Source of the DNA: Treponema sp. | GTDB taxonomy: Bacteria; Spirochaetota; Spirochaetia; Treponematales; Breznakiellaceae | Reading direction: 5' to 3' | DNA: 17,938 bases | Assembly: GCA_009785045.1 (NCBI GenBank) | Contig: WQXC01000018.1 | Span: 1 to 17,938 of the forward strand | In this document: piece after piece, positions 7,637 to 15,186 of the stretch | Position numbering within the stretch: position 1 is the stretch's first letter | Layout of the letters: each line of letters opens with the position of its first letter | Translations under genes and position numbers: made by a program | The notes under the pieces: model-generated | The model's database searches: none | Seen by the model: only the letters and a program-made list of their open reading frames with translations | What the model was told of the DNA's origin: nothing

Positions 7637-8406
7637 TGAGCAGCAGTTTAATTTGTGAACTTGCAAAAAATACAACCGTTACAGAAGAATATTTTATTCT
7701 TCAGTTTGTCTGGAATGCCGCAACACCTAAAGCGGGGCAATTTTTCATGATCAAACCTGTACGCAGCTCTTGTTTCCTTCCGCGTCCTATCAGTATTTTT
7801 AATTTTAATCCAGATAAAAAAATTGTTAAGTTTCTTATTTCCAAAAGAGGCAAAGGTACAGAAGAACTCTATAACCTGCAGCCCGGCGAAAAAGTTCAGT
7901 TAACAGGTCCGCTTGGCAATTGCTGGGCAGACTTCCTGCCGGAAAACGGCAAGGCAGCTCTTGTAGGCGGAAGCGCCGGAGTTGCGCCTCTTGCCGCTCT
8001 TGTTTCTGAAAAACCGGATTATTATTTTCACTTTTTTGCCGGTTTCAGAAAGGGCTTTAGAGAAAAAGAACATGAAAATCTAATTATGGGAGCAGCTTTA
8101 AAAGCAAAGAAATTTTCCATTGCTGCCGAAGACGGCGGCAATGCGCTGAACGGCAAAATTGTTGATTTTATTTTTCAGCCGGAAGATTTTGATGTAATTT
8201 TCGGATGCGGCCCAATGCCTATGTTAAATGCATTAAGAAAAAAATGTGAAGCAAAAAAAGTTCCATGCTTTTTATCGCTGGAAAGCAGGTTTGCCTGCGG
8301 TGTAGGCGCCTGTTTTGGCTGCACGGTTCACACTGCAAAAGGCAACCGCAGATGCTGCAAAGACGGTCCTATATTTGCATCCGGGGAGATTTTATTCAAT
8401 GAGTGA
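7633..8406 (+). CDS. pyrK: Dihydroorotate dehydrogenase B, electron-transfer subunit
   Basis: This flavin and iron-sulphur subunit passes electrons from the PyrD FMN to NAD+. It has 257 residues. The FAD-binding motif RPISI is at 51-55, the NAD-binding glycine loop VGGSAGVAPL at 111-120, and GCGPMPM at 191-197. The [2Fe-2S] ligands are C222-x4-C227-x2-C230 and a later Cys before KDGP; there are two adjacent Cys there (241, 242), and 242 is the one in the family position. The ATG overlaps the pyrF stop. The gene overlaps pyrD by eight bases, consistent with making the two subunits in equal amounts. Confidence 0.95.
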   Translation: MMSSSLICELAKNTTVTEEYFILQFVWNAATPKAGQFFMIKPVRSSCFLPRPISIFNFNPDKKIVKFLISKRGKGTEELYNLQPGEKVQLTGPLGNCWADFLPENGKAALVGGSAGVAPLAALVSEKPDYYFHFFAGFRKGFREKEHENLIMGAALKAKKFSIAAEDGGNALNGKIVDFIFQPEDFDVIFGCGPMPMLNALRKKCEAKKVPCFLSLESRFACGVGACFGCTVHTAKGNRRCCKDGPIFASGEILFNE

Positions 8407-9355
8407 AACAAAAGTTGATTCTGTTAATGATCCTGTAACCGACATGTCGGTTAACATTGCGGGCGTAAAATTTAAAAACCCTGTTATCGCTGCTTCCGGC
8501 ACATTCGGTAACGGAACTGAGTATAACGGCATTATGGATATTTCCATGCTTGGCGGTATTTGCTCAAAGGGTTTAACTCTGACTCCAAGAGCCGGAAACT
8601 CAGGCATTCGTGTCTGGGAAACACCAGACGGCATGATCAATTCCATTGGTCTTGAGAATGTAGGTATTCACGCATTTATAGAAAACGAACTTCCTTTTTT
8701 GCGGCAGTTAGGTCCTGCAATTATTGCAAATCTTTCCGGGTCTGCTTCTGATGAATATGTAAAAGGAGCTGCTCTTTTAAACGATTCATCCATAGACATG
8801 ATTGAACTTAATATTTCCTGTCCCAACATTAAAGACGGCGGAATGGCGTTTGGCCTTGATTCCGGAACCGCCGCTGCTCTTGTTTCTGCAGTAAGGCGCG
8901 TTTCCCGCAATAAACCTGTTATGGTTAAATTATCACCTAACGCACCTAACCTTGCCGCTGTCGCCAAGGCATGCGTTACTGCCGGCGCAGATGCGCTTTC
9001 TCTTGTAAATACTTTTAAATCCATGGCGATAGATGTTGTAAACAGAAAACCAGTATTTGATAATATTACCGCAGGGCTTTCCGGTCCTGCGATTAAACCA
9101 ATTGCGCTTCGCATGGTCTGGGAATTATTTGAAGCTCTTGAAGATTCAAAAGTTAAGATACCAATTGTAGGTATCGGCGGTATTTGCTGCACAAATGACG
9201 CGCTCGAATTTCTTATGGCAGGAGCTGCCGCAATACAGGTAGGTTCTGCTACTTTTGCAAATCCGCACACAATGACAAATATCATAGACGGGTTGCAGTG
9301 TTATATGTCAGAAAATAAGATTAATAAAGTCTCAGAAATTTCTATAAGGAAATAA
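8399..9355 (+). CDS. pyrD: Dihydroorotate dehydrogenase B, catalytic subunit (class 1B)
   Basis: It oxidises dihydroorotate to orotate with FMN in the cytoplasm and works with PyrK. The start ATG at 8399 gives 318 residues, with GGGGAG about ten bases upstream inside the end of pyrK; a longer reading from 8315 would lie in pyrK and has no family sequence. The active-site Cys is C141 in NISCPN; class 2 enzymes have Ser here, so this is a class 1 enzyme. The FMN phosphate site is expected in GIGGI near residue 250, and the N-terminal substrate loop is NPVIAASGTFG (27-37). It lies between pyrK (overlapping) and pyrE (two bases away). Confidence 0.95.
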   Translation: MSETKVDSVNDPVTDMSVNIAGVKFKNPVIAASGTFGNGTEYNGIMDISMLGGICSKGLTLTPRAGNSGIRVWETPDGMINSIGLENVGIHAFIENELPFLRQLGPAIIANLSGSASDEYVKGAALLNDSSIDMIELNISCPNIKDGGMAFGLDSGTAAALVSAVRRVSRNKPVMVKLSPNAPNLAAVAKACVTAGADALSLVNTFKSMAIDVVNRKPVFDNITAGLSGPAIKPIALRMVWELFEALEDSKVKIPIVGIGGICCTNDALEFLMAGAAAIQVGSATFANPHTMTNIIDGLQCYMSENKINKVSEISIRK

Positions 9356-9357
9356 AT

Positions 9358-9966
9358 ATGGATAAAGTAGTTGATTTATTACGCGAATCAGGCGCAATGC
9401 TGGAAGGTCATTTTCTTTTAAGTTCCGGACGGCATTCCAACAGATATTTCCAATGTGCAAAATTATTGCAGTATCCGGATAAAGCAAAAGCTGCTTTGGA
9501 ATCTGCGGCAGAAAATATTTACAAAGATATTAAAGCCGGTAAATTAAATATTGATGTTGTCACTGGTCCTGCAATGGGCGGTATTGTTGCTGCCTGGGAA
9601 ATGGCAAGGCAGTTAAGTATACTTTTGGGAAAAAGTATTCCGGCAATATTTACAGAAAGGGACGAAAACGGTCAAATGACGCTTCGCCGCGGATTTGAAC
9701 TTTCTTTGGGTCAGAATGTTTTGATTGTAGAAGATGTAATCACTACCGGGAAATCTTCTTTGGAGTGCGCACAGGCTCTTGAAGCAGCAGGAGCGAAAAT
9801 TGCAGCTCTATCTTGTGTTGTTGACAGGCGCGATGAAGGTGCGCAGGATCTCCCGTGGCCGTTTTATCCTGCGGTTAAACTTACTGCAGGCAACTGGGAT
9901 GCAGGCGAATGTGATTTGTGCAAGCAGGGTGTCCCGGCAGTAAAACCCGGCTCACGGAAGATATAG
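9358..9966 (+). CDS. pyrE: Orotate phosphoribosyltransferase
   Basis: It joins orotate and PRPP to form OMP, the substrate of PyrF. It has 202 residues, typical for the family. The PRPP-binding motif VLIVEDVITTGKS lies at 121-133. The substrate region LSSGRHSNRYFQ is at 21-32 and the PAMGGI loop at 71-76. Its ATG lies two bases after the pyrD stop. The C-terminus is Cys-containing (ECDLCKQG), as often seen in the longer bacterial PyrE forms. After it comes a 40-base gap with copy 2 of the CGCGGA element. Confidence 0.95.
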   Translation: MDKVVDLLRESGAMLEGHFLLSSGRHSNRYFQCAKLLQYPDKAKAALESAAENIYKDIKAGKLNIDVVTGPAMGGIVAAWEMARQLSILLGKSIPAIFTERDENGQMTLRRGFELSLGQNVLIVEDVITTGKSSLECAQALEAAGAKIAALSCVVDRRDEGAQDLPWPFYPAVKLTAGNWDAGECDLCKQGVPAVKPGSRKI

Positions 9967-9971
9967 AGAAT

Positions 9972-10002
9972 GTCCGCGGATTTACGCGGAAAAACGCGGA
10001 TT
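9972..10002 (+). repeat. CGCGGA element, copy 2
   Basis: The clearest copy: three CGCGGA units exactly ten bases apart (starting at 9975, 9985 and 9995). The first is part of TCCGCGGA, so TCCGCG and the next CGCGGA form a six-pair hairpin with the loop GATTTA. The element fills most of the pyrE-pseudouridine synthase gap and ends five bases before the next start codon. Confidence 0.85.
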
Positions 10003-10006
10003 AAAT

Positions 10007-10726
10007 ATGAAAGCACAAAAGCCGTATACAATAATTTTTCAAGATGAAAAAATTATTGCAATTAATAAAGCGTCAGGTATTTCTGTTGGCGGTGACAGGT
10101 GGGACGAATCAAAGGACAGACTTGATAAATTAATTGAACGTGATTTAAAAATATCAAAAATATTTACAGTTCATCGCATAGATAAAGAAACATCAGGCCT
10201 TATTGTTTTTGCCAAAGACAGGGACACTCACCGAAATTTATCTGTCGCTTTTGAACAGCGTAATGTTTTAAAAAAATATTTAGCCGTTGTTCATGGCAGA
10301 CCGTCCTGGAAAGAAACAAAATGCGACCTTGCACTTGTACCAAACGGAAACAAAAAACACATGACTATAATTGATAAATTTCGCGGCAAAGAGTCACTTA
10401 CACATTTTATTTTAAAATTTAGCGCAGGAAATTACAGTGTACTTGAAGCACTGCCAGAAACCGGAAGAATACATCAAATAAGAGTTCATGCTGCAGCGAT
10501 TGGACATCCTGTTGTTTGTGATGAATTATACGGAAAAATAAATCCTATTAAATTATCATCTTTTAAAAAAGGCTGGCGGGGAGATCCTATAGAAGAACGT
10601 CCTTTACTTTCAAGATTGGGTCTTCATGCACTTGAACTAACTCTTCCTGACGGTCAAAACTTTATTGCGCCTGTTACAAAAGATATATCAAGCTTAATTA
10701 ATCAAATGCAAAAATCATCTAAATAA
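10007..10726 (+). CDS. RluA-family RNA pseudouridine synthase
   Basis: It isomerises uridine to pseudouridine in rRNA or tRNA; the exact target cannot be told from sequence. It has 239 residues with no N-terminal S4 domain, a compact form of the family. The catalytic Asp is D59 in HRIDKETSGL (56-65). The second conserved block, ETGRIHQIRVH, is at 151-161, followed by GHPVVCDELYG. The ATG at 10007 has only a weak ribosome binding site, GCGGA at 9996-10000, and that is the last unit of the CGCGGA element. It is the last plus-strand gene and probably the tail of the pyr operon. It converges on csrA. Confidence 0.9.
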   Translation: MKAQKPYTIIFQDEKIIAINKASGISVGGDRWDESKDRLDKLIERDLKISKIFTVHRIDKETSGLIVFAKDRDTHRNLSVAFEQRNVLKKYLAVVHGRPSWKETKCDLALVPNGNKKHMTIIDKFRGKESLTHFILKFSAGNYSVLEALPETGRIHQIRVHAAAIGHPVVCDELYGKINPIKLSSFKKGWRGDPIEERPLLSRLGLHALELTLPDGQNFIAPVTKDISSLINQMQKSSK

Positions 10727-10729
10727 TTA

Positions 10730-10763
10730 TCCGCGTTAATCCGTGAAAATCCGCGGACTAAAT
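10730..10763 (-). repeat. CGCGGA element, copy 3 (inverted), between convergent genes
   Basis: On the minus strand it reads CGCGGA, CACGGA and CGCGGA at ten-base steps. The outer units form TCCGCG/CGCGGA, a hairpin with about 16 bases in the loop, followed on the minus strand by an AT-rich run. It takes up most of the 44-base gap between the pseudouridine synthase and csrA stop codons and may act as a weak two-way terminator; that role is inference. Confidence 0.75.
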
Positions 10764-10770
10764 ATTAATT

Positions 10771-10989
10771 TTATTTGTTAAAGTTAACCTGCGGGATAAC
10801 CGCGCCTGAATTTAACGCTGCTTTATTTTCCGCTTTAATTGCATCATAAACTTCCTGACGGAAAACTTTTACTTTCTTCGGCGCATCAATTCCAATACGT
10901 ACCTGATCTCCGCGGATTTCGATTATAGAAATCGTAATATCATCGCCGATTACAATTTTTTCATCAACTTTTCTTGAAAGTATCAGCAT
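10771..10989 (-). CDS. csrA: Carbon storage regulator, translational repressor
   Basis: CsrA is a small dimeric RNA-binding protein that binds GGA motifs at ribosome binding sites and usually blocks translation; beside flagellar genes its main target is expected to be flagellin mRNA. It has 72 residues, slightly longer at the C-terminus than the E. coli 61. The family start MLILSRKVDEKI and the central VRIGIDAPKKVKVFRQEVY block are both present. ATG at 10989 follows the fliW stop by four bases, with GGGAAAGGG upstream at the fliW end. It is the last gene of the flagellar operon. Confidence 0.96.
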   Translation of the reverse strand: MLILSRKVDEKIVIGDDITISIIEIRGDQVRIGIDAPKKVKVFRQEVYDAIKAENKAALNSGAVIPQVNFNK

Positions 10990-10993
10990 TGTA

Positions 10994-11437
10994 TTACCCT
11001 TTCCCGCTGTTGTTCAATTCGGCAATAATATCATGTTTTGTTCTCCATTTTGCATCTGATAAAATTGCCTGAACACCTGTCATGTTTTCCTTGTTTATAA
11101 CAAGAGGCCCCTGAAGGTTAGCTGTCATTGGACCGCCGTCCTGCGGAACAGTAACTATAACAAAAATTAATGCATTTTCCGGTGATGTTATTCCTATATC
11201 TGCAAGTTCTTCGTTTGTAATATTTGCTTCGTAATCCTTTCTGAAAATAAAAGGATTAATTAAAATGAATGCAATTTCTTTTTCATCAACAGACTGCAGC
11301 CAGAAAAAAGGCTGATGTTCAGCATCGACCAATACATACTTTACATAGTCTTCGAACCCAAAAAGCCCCTGCGGAATTTTTACCATTTGCTTTTCATCTG
11401 CATCTATAAGGCCGAATGCCTTTGTATCAACTTTCAT
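10994..11437 (-). CDS. fliW: Flagellar assembly factor FliW
   Basis: FliW binds free flagellin and, when flagellin is low, binds and silences CsrA, coupling flagellin translation to secretion. It has 147 residues, the usual size. Family blocks visible are IPQGLFGFEDY, PFFWLQSVD, LINPF and the near C-terminal MTANLQGPLVIN. ATG at 11437 has a clear AAGGAG ribosome binding site (11450-11445), 18 bases after the flgL stop. The fliW-csrA pairing next to flgK/flgL is the known spirochaete and Gram-positive arrangement; T. pallidum FliW was among the first characterised. Confidence 0.95.
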   Translation of the reverse strand: MKVDTKAFGLIDADEKQMVKIPQGLFGFEDYVKYVLVDAEHQPFFWLQSVDEKEIAFILINPFIFRKDYEANITNEELADIGITSPENALIFVIVTVPQDGGPMTANLQGPLVINKENMTGVQAILSDAKWRTKHDIIAELNNSGKG

Positions 11438-11455
11438 AATAAACTCCTTAAGTCC

Positions 11456-12706
11456 TTATCTTAGAAAATTCAGAAGTGACGGCGGCAGAAGTTTTGCCGC
11501 GGTAGCCAATATAGCCTGATGTGCATTTTGCGCCATTTTAAGATCTGTTATTGCAGTTGCCATGTCAAGCCCTGTTTCGCGGTCGTACATTCTTGTTACA
11601 TTCGGTATTTGCTGATTAATTCTAAGCCATGCAAATTCAGCACGCTCATAGCGGCTGCTTACGTCTGCAAGCCTGTAAGCCATATTGTTTATCGAAAGAT
11701 CTATTCCCGCTATTCCCTGACTGCCGATAAAATCCTGATCTCCGCGCAGCATTCCGTCTCTTAAACGGATTACCATATCAAAAACAGATCCGCCTGCAAC
11801 TCTTGCAGTTGGACTCCAGTTAGGTGCATTATTATGCATGTTTCCGGCAATAATTCCAAGATCGCGTAACACCGTAGCTCCGCCTGTTTTATCTTCTGCG
11901 CGGATTAAGTGCGCATTAGTGCCTTCAAGGACAAGTCCTCTTGAATCAATGTCTATGTAAGCTTTAACAGGCGCTGCAGAATCATTTATTTTTGCAACTA
12001 TCGAAGGCAGAGTGTCACCGATTGCCACGCTGATTTCTACGCCGTCAATAAAGAAAGCGCCGTTTTCCTGCACTCTGTAATCTGTTGCGTCAACAGTAGA
12101 AAACACCTGCATTTTTTCTGCCCAGAATGCTTCTCCGCCGCTTATATCAAGTTCAAGGAACATATTGTCGCCGATTTCTACCTGACGTGAAGCTCCGGCT
12201 CCGCGGTATTCCACGCGTGTTATTAATGTTTCAGGACCGCCTTCTACAGTTCCTTCCACAAGCCTGAACGGCTGTGTAAAAAGTTTATCTCCGGCAAAAG
12301 CCTGTTTTGTATCAGGACCCAATACATTTGACAGCGAAACAAGTTCTTTTAAAAGTTCATTTACTTCAACTGCCATTATCTTAAGATCATCCCCGGAATA
12401 AACGCCGTTTGCGGCTGTTACAGCTAGTTCTCTTATTCGCTGTAAAACATCCGTAGTAGAAGTTAAATAATCATGAGTATTGTTATAATGATCCTGCGCA
12501 TATTTTACGTTTTCTTCAAAACGGTTAAGACGTGCAAGATATGAATCGTATCTTACTGCATGCGCCGCAGCAATAGGATCGTCACGCAGGCTTGTTATCC
12601 TTGTCTGCTGACCTATCTGCTTCATGATATCCGCTGCTCTTTCTTCCTGTCTGCGTAAATTAAATTGTACATCCGTTACCGGCATGTTAGTTGAAACTCT
12701 TGTCAT
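11456..12706 (-). CDS. flgL: Hook-filament junction protein FlgL (HAP3)
   Basis: FlgL forms the last ring of the hook-filament junction, on which flagellin polymerises; in spirochaetes this is in the periplasm. It has 416 residues. The N-terminal helical D0/D1 region (1-130) has the flagellin-like pattern, with RITSLRDDP at 36-44 and a long heptad helix. The C-terminal helix ends in KLLPPSLLNFLR, the family-type polymerisation end. Residues 216-263 form a beta insert (FFIDGVEISVAIGDTL and so on) that resembles a flagellin hook IN motif. ATG at 12706 has GGAGG upstream; the flgK stop is 22 bases before. Confidence 0.93.
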   Translation of the reverse strand: MTRVSTNMPVTDVQFNLRRQEERAADIMKQIGQQTRITSLRDDPIAAAHAVRYDSYLARLNRFEENVKYAQDHYNNTHDYLTSTTDVLQRIRELAVTAANGVYSGDDLKIMAVEVNELLKELVSLSNVLGPDTKQAFAGDKLFTQPFRLVEGTVEGGPETLITRVEYRGAGASRQVEIGDNMFLELDISGGEAFWAEKMQVFSTVDATDYRVQENGAFFIDGVEISVAIGDTLPSIVAKINDSAAPVKAYIDIDSRGLVLEGTNAHLIRAEDKTGGATVLRDLGIIAGNMHNNAPNWSPTARVAGGSVFDMVIRLRDGMLRGDQDFIGSQGIAGIDLSINNMAYRLADVSSRYERAEFAWLRINQQIPNVTRMYDRETGLDMATAITDLKMAQNAHQAILATAAKLLPPSLLNFLR

Positions 12707-12728
12707 CTTAAACCTCCGTGTTTATTGT

Positions 12729-14618
12729 TTATACGCCCATGCGGTTGATTAATGTATCAAGCATGGCATTAACTGTAGAAATGTAGCGGGCTGCCGCTTC
12801 ATATCCTTTTTGGAATCGAATCATATTAGTCAATTCTTCGTCCAGATTTACTCCGGAAATTGACTCTCTTAAATCTTTTAAATACTTCATAATCTGGTTT
12901 TCTGTCGCAAGCGCTCTTCCCGACTGCTCGCCAAGTAAACCAATATTGCCTATTGTGTTTGCAAAGTAATCATCGAATGTCGCAAAACGTCCTACCATTA
13001 CTGCATTATTTCTGATTGACGAAATCGCTGATGCAGCATCGCCGTTACCCGGATTTGCAGGTCTTCCGTTTTCGCCGAACCCGGCTGCTACAGATGTAGG
13101 ATCGCGGAATAAATCCGGGTTAACCCTTATCCATCCTGAAGGATTTGCAATCGGAGCAAGAGCATAATCCTGCGCTCCTCCGCGAAGGCTTTCCACTGCG
13201 TCAGCCTGTGCCCATGTAAATGCGCCTTGTGCTCCTGATTCATTTAAAATACCGGCGTATCCTGCAAGGAAGTGCCCTGAATCCTGAACATGGCGTATAA
13301 CAAAATCGGGGTGCACCCTTTGGCCGTCAACAAGTTCCGAAGGAGTTCCCTTAAGCTGAAGCTGTCCTTCCCTGTTAAGGCGCGCTACAACTTCTGCACC
13401 TGAATTATTAATGCGTGTAATAATATCGCTTACTGTATCAGTTGAATAATACGGAACATCAATCATTCTGTCTGAACCAGAAAGAGTTATTACGCCTTCA
13501 AAACCCGGCTGTGCCTGCGGTTCAAGCATGTTCTGTCCGTTTATTCTGTAAATATATGTAGAATCAAAGAAACCGTTTCCTGAACGATCATAGTTTCCGT
13601 TTACGTTTGTTACAAACGGATATTCAGAGAAGAAGTTAATGCCTGTTCTTCCGTTTGCGCCGTATGCTTCACGGTGAATTTCGTTTACAAGGTCTGTAAA
13701 ATTCATTGTCATGTTATCAAGATTTTGAATCTCGCTTTGAATTGTTACATCGCGAAGTTCAAATAACGCACCAAGCGCGCCTCTTGTAAAGTTCATTTCA
13801 CGTCCGGTATCGCGCCAATAAATATATGCAAAACTTTCTGCATCCACATCTTTTCTTAAATCAAACTGCCTGCCAATCTGTCCCTGAACAAGAACATGAC
13901 CGGAAGTATGAACCATGAATTCATCAGGATCTTTCTGGGTGACTGTTATGTCAATTATTGAAGACAGTTCGTCAACAAGTAAATCGCGCCTGTCCATAAG
14001 ATCATTTGGATTATCGCCCTGCCCCTTAATGCGCTGTATATCTCCGTTAAGCGCCGCAATCTGGCGCGTAATTTCGTTTACTCTTGAAACATTCATCTGA
14101 ATGGCATCGTCTGCCTGTGTCTGCAGCGTTTTAAGTCCGTGAAAATGTCCGTTAATGCCGTCTATTAATGTTTTACCTCTGTTAAGAACTGCTACGCGGT
14201 ATTCGTTATCTGCAGCATTCTGTGAAAGTTCCTGCCATGCATCCCAGAAAGTATCCATCTTGCTTCTGATGGAATTAAATCCTGTTTCCATGTACAGGTG
14301 TTCCATGTCGCGGATGTATTTATCGCGGACATCCCAGTAACCTTCTCCTGATGACTGCGCTACAATTCTCCTGTCAAGAAGCTGATCTCTAATGCGTTCT
14401 ATTCTTTCTACAGATACACCCTGTCCAAGCTGTCCCGGTGTTTCTGCACGATTAAGTCCCGGTAAATAAATCGGTTCAAAAGGAGTAAACTCGACTCTCT
14501 GCCGTGAATATCCTTTTGTGTCCATATTGTTAATATTATGTCCAATAGTATTTAAAGCTGTCTGATGCGCCTGAACGCCTCTTCTTCCGATTTCTAAACC
14601 CATAAATGTCGATGTCAT
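12729..14618 (-). CDS. flgK: Hook-associated protein FlgK (HAP1)
   Basis: FlgK forms the first ring of the junction between hook and filament. It has 629 residues, within the family range. The N-terminal D0 signature is clear: GLEIGRRGVQAHQTALNTIG followed by HNINNMDTKGYSRQ (27-40). The C-terminal D0 helix is ELTNMIRFQKGYEAAARYIS and on to the end, as expected. Residues 375-425 form a beta insert with an IN-like motif similar in pattern to that of FlgL. ATG at 14618 has CGGAGGA upstream. It lies 12 bases after the FlgN-like gene and 22 before flgL. Confidence 0.95.
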   Translation of the reverse strand: MTSTFMGLEIGRRGVQAHQTALNTIGHNINNMDTKGYSRQRVEFTPFEPIYLPGLNRAETPGQLGQGVSVERIERIRDQLLDRRIVAQSSGEGYWDVRDKYIRDMEHLYMETGFNSIRSKMDTFWDAWQELSQNAADNEYRVAVLNRGKTLIDGINGHFHGLKTLQTQADDAIQMNVSRVNEITRQIAALNGDIQRIKGQGDNPNDLMDRRDLLVDELSSIIDITVTQKDPDEFMVHTSGHVLVQGQIGRQFDLRKDVDAESFAYIYWRDTGREMNFTRGALGALFELRDVTIQSEIQNLDNMTMNFTDLVNEIHREAYGANGRTGINFFSEYPFVTNVNGNYDRSGNGFFDSTYIYRINGQNMLEPQAQPGFEGVITLSGSDRMIDVPYYSTDTVSDIITRINNSGAEVVARLNREGQLQLKGTPSELVDGQRVHPDFVIRHVQDSGHFLAGYAGILNESGAQGAFTWAQADAVESLRGGAQDYALAPIANPSGWIRVNPDLFRDPTSVAAGFGENGRPANPGNGDAASAISSIRNNAVMVGRFATFDDYFANTIGNIGLLGEQSGRALATENQIMKYLKDLRESISGVNLDEELTNMIRFQKGYEAAARYISTVNAMLDTLINRMGV

Positions 14619-14630
14619 GTTATCCTCCGA

Positions 14631-15140
14631 TTAAAAACTTCTGTTAAGAACCATGCTGCGCATATCATTCGAAAAATGTGTTCCTTCTTTTGTGTACATT
14701 TTTCCTCCGCGTTCCGGAAAAGCAAGATCAAAAAATTCTTTAAGAGTTGCTTTTACTTCGGTAATGTATGTAAAAAGCGCGTCGTTTGCCATGCGCAATT
14801 TAATTGCTTCAAACTTTAAGCTGCGGTAAATCGAGGTTAAATCATTTCTTTGGTTTTCCGGCAGAATTGAAACAAGCGCGTAGAACTTTCCCTTGTCATC
14901 AAGAGTTTCAGAAAAACTCTGTTCATGTACAAGTGTTTTAAAAACTGTAAAAAGTTTTTCGCGTTCGTTTTCCAGGTCTTCCATTTTGATCTCTATGGAG
15001 TTCATCGCACTCAGATGATCTTCAAAAATAGCCCATTCGCGATCTGTAACTGCCTGACGGATCTTATCCTGAACAATTACTGCATTCTGGATAAGTTCAC
15101 ATTCCTGCAATAGGATGTCCCTGCATTTTTCATAAATCAT
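14631..15140 (-). CDS. FlgN-like flagellar export chaperone
   Basis: A 169-residue, mostly helical protein. Long charged helices at about 15-65 and 95-150 have heptad character, and there is no signal peptide or membrane segment, so it is cytoplasmic. The end of the protein, GTHFSNDMRSMVLNRSF, resembles the tail of FlgN proteins, in which the C-terminal region binds FlgK and FlgL. Its position directly before flgK and flgL is the usual place for this chaperone. The likely role is to hold FlgK and FlgL unfolded and deliver them to the export gate. FlgN families diverge strongly, so the assignment rests on context, size and the tail. ATG at 15140 has AGAGAGG upstream. Confidence 0.65.
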   Translation of the reverse strand: MIYEKCRDILLQECELIQNAVIVQDKIRQAVTDREWAIFEDHLSAMNSIEIKMEDLENEREKLFTVFKTLVHEQSFSETLDDKGKFYALVSILPENQRNDLTSIYRSLKFEAIKLRMANDALFTYITEVKATLKEFFDLAFPERGGKMYTKEGTHFSNDMRSMVLNRSF

Positions 15141-15148
15141 GATTATAC

Positions 15149-15182
15149 CTCTCTTATAATATCGGTGTATTAAATAAGAGGG
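15149..15182 (-). other. Inverted repeat before the FlgN-like gene
   Basis: CTCTTAT (15180-15174) pairs with ATAAGAG (15157-15151), and an inner AATA/TATT pair with a two-base bulge closes a six-base loop. The 3' arm overlaps the AGAGAGG ribosome binding site. No T-run follows, so it is not a terminator. It may reduce or time translation of the FlgN-like gene in transcripts from upstream. Confidence 0.45.
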
Positions 15183-15186
15183 TTTA
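15159..15186 (-). promoter_or_regulatory. Possible sigma-28 (FliA-type) promoter for flgN-flgK-flgL-fliW-csrA
   Basis: On the minus strand TAAA (15186-15183) is followed by 16 bases and ACCGATAT (15166-15159). The sigma-28 consensus is TAAA, about 15 bases, GCCGATAA, so the -10 matches six of eight and the spacing is one base long. The predicted start is near 15152, just ahead of the ribosome binding site. It is the only gap in this gene run wide enough for a promoter. Confidence 0.4.

Noticed and set aside
8315..8398. Longer pyrD reading starting inside pyrK
   Set aside because: The extension overlaps the PyrK iron-sulphur coding region and adds nothing PyrD-like.
8668..9285. Antisense ORF of 205 codons over pyrD
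   Set aside because: It is a mirror of pyrD codon bias, with no ribosome binding site and no recognisable family.
10907..10920. CCGCGGATTT inside csrA as a fourth CGCGGA element
   Set aside because: It encodes the conserved EIRGD segment of CsrA and lacks the further units at ten-base steps.
15141..15146. TATAAT on the minus strand just before the FlgN-like ATG
   Set aside because: No matching -35 17 bases upstream, and a start there would fall inside the coding sequence.
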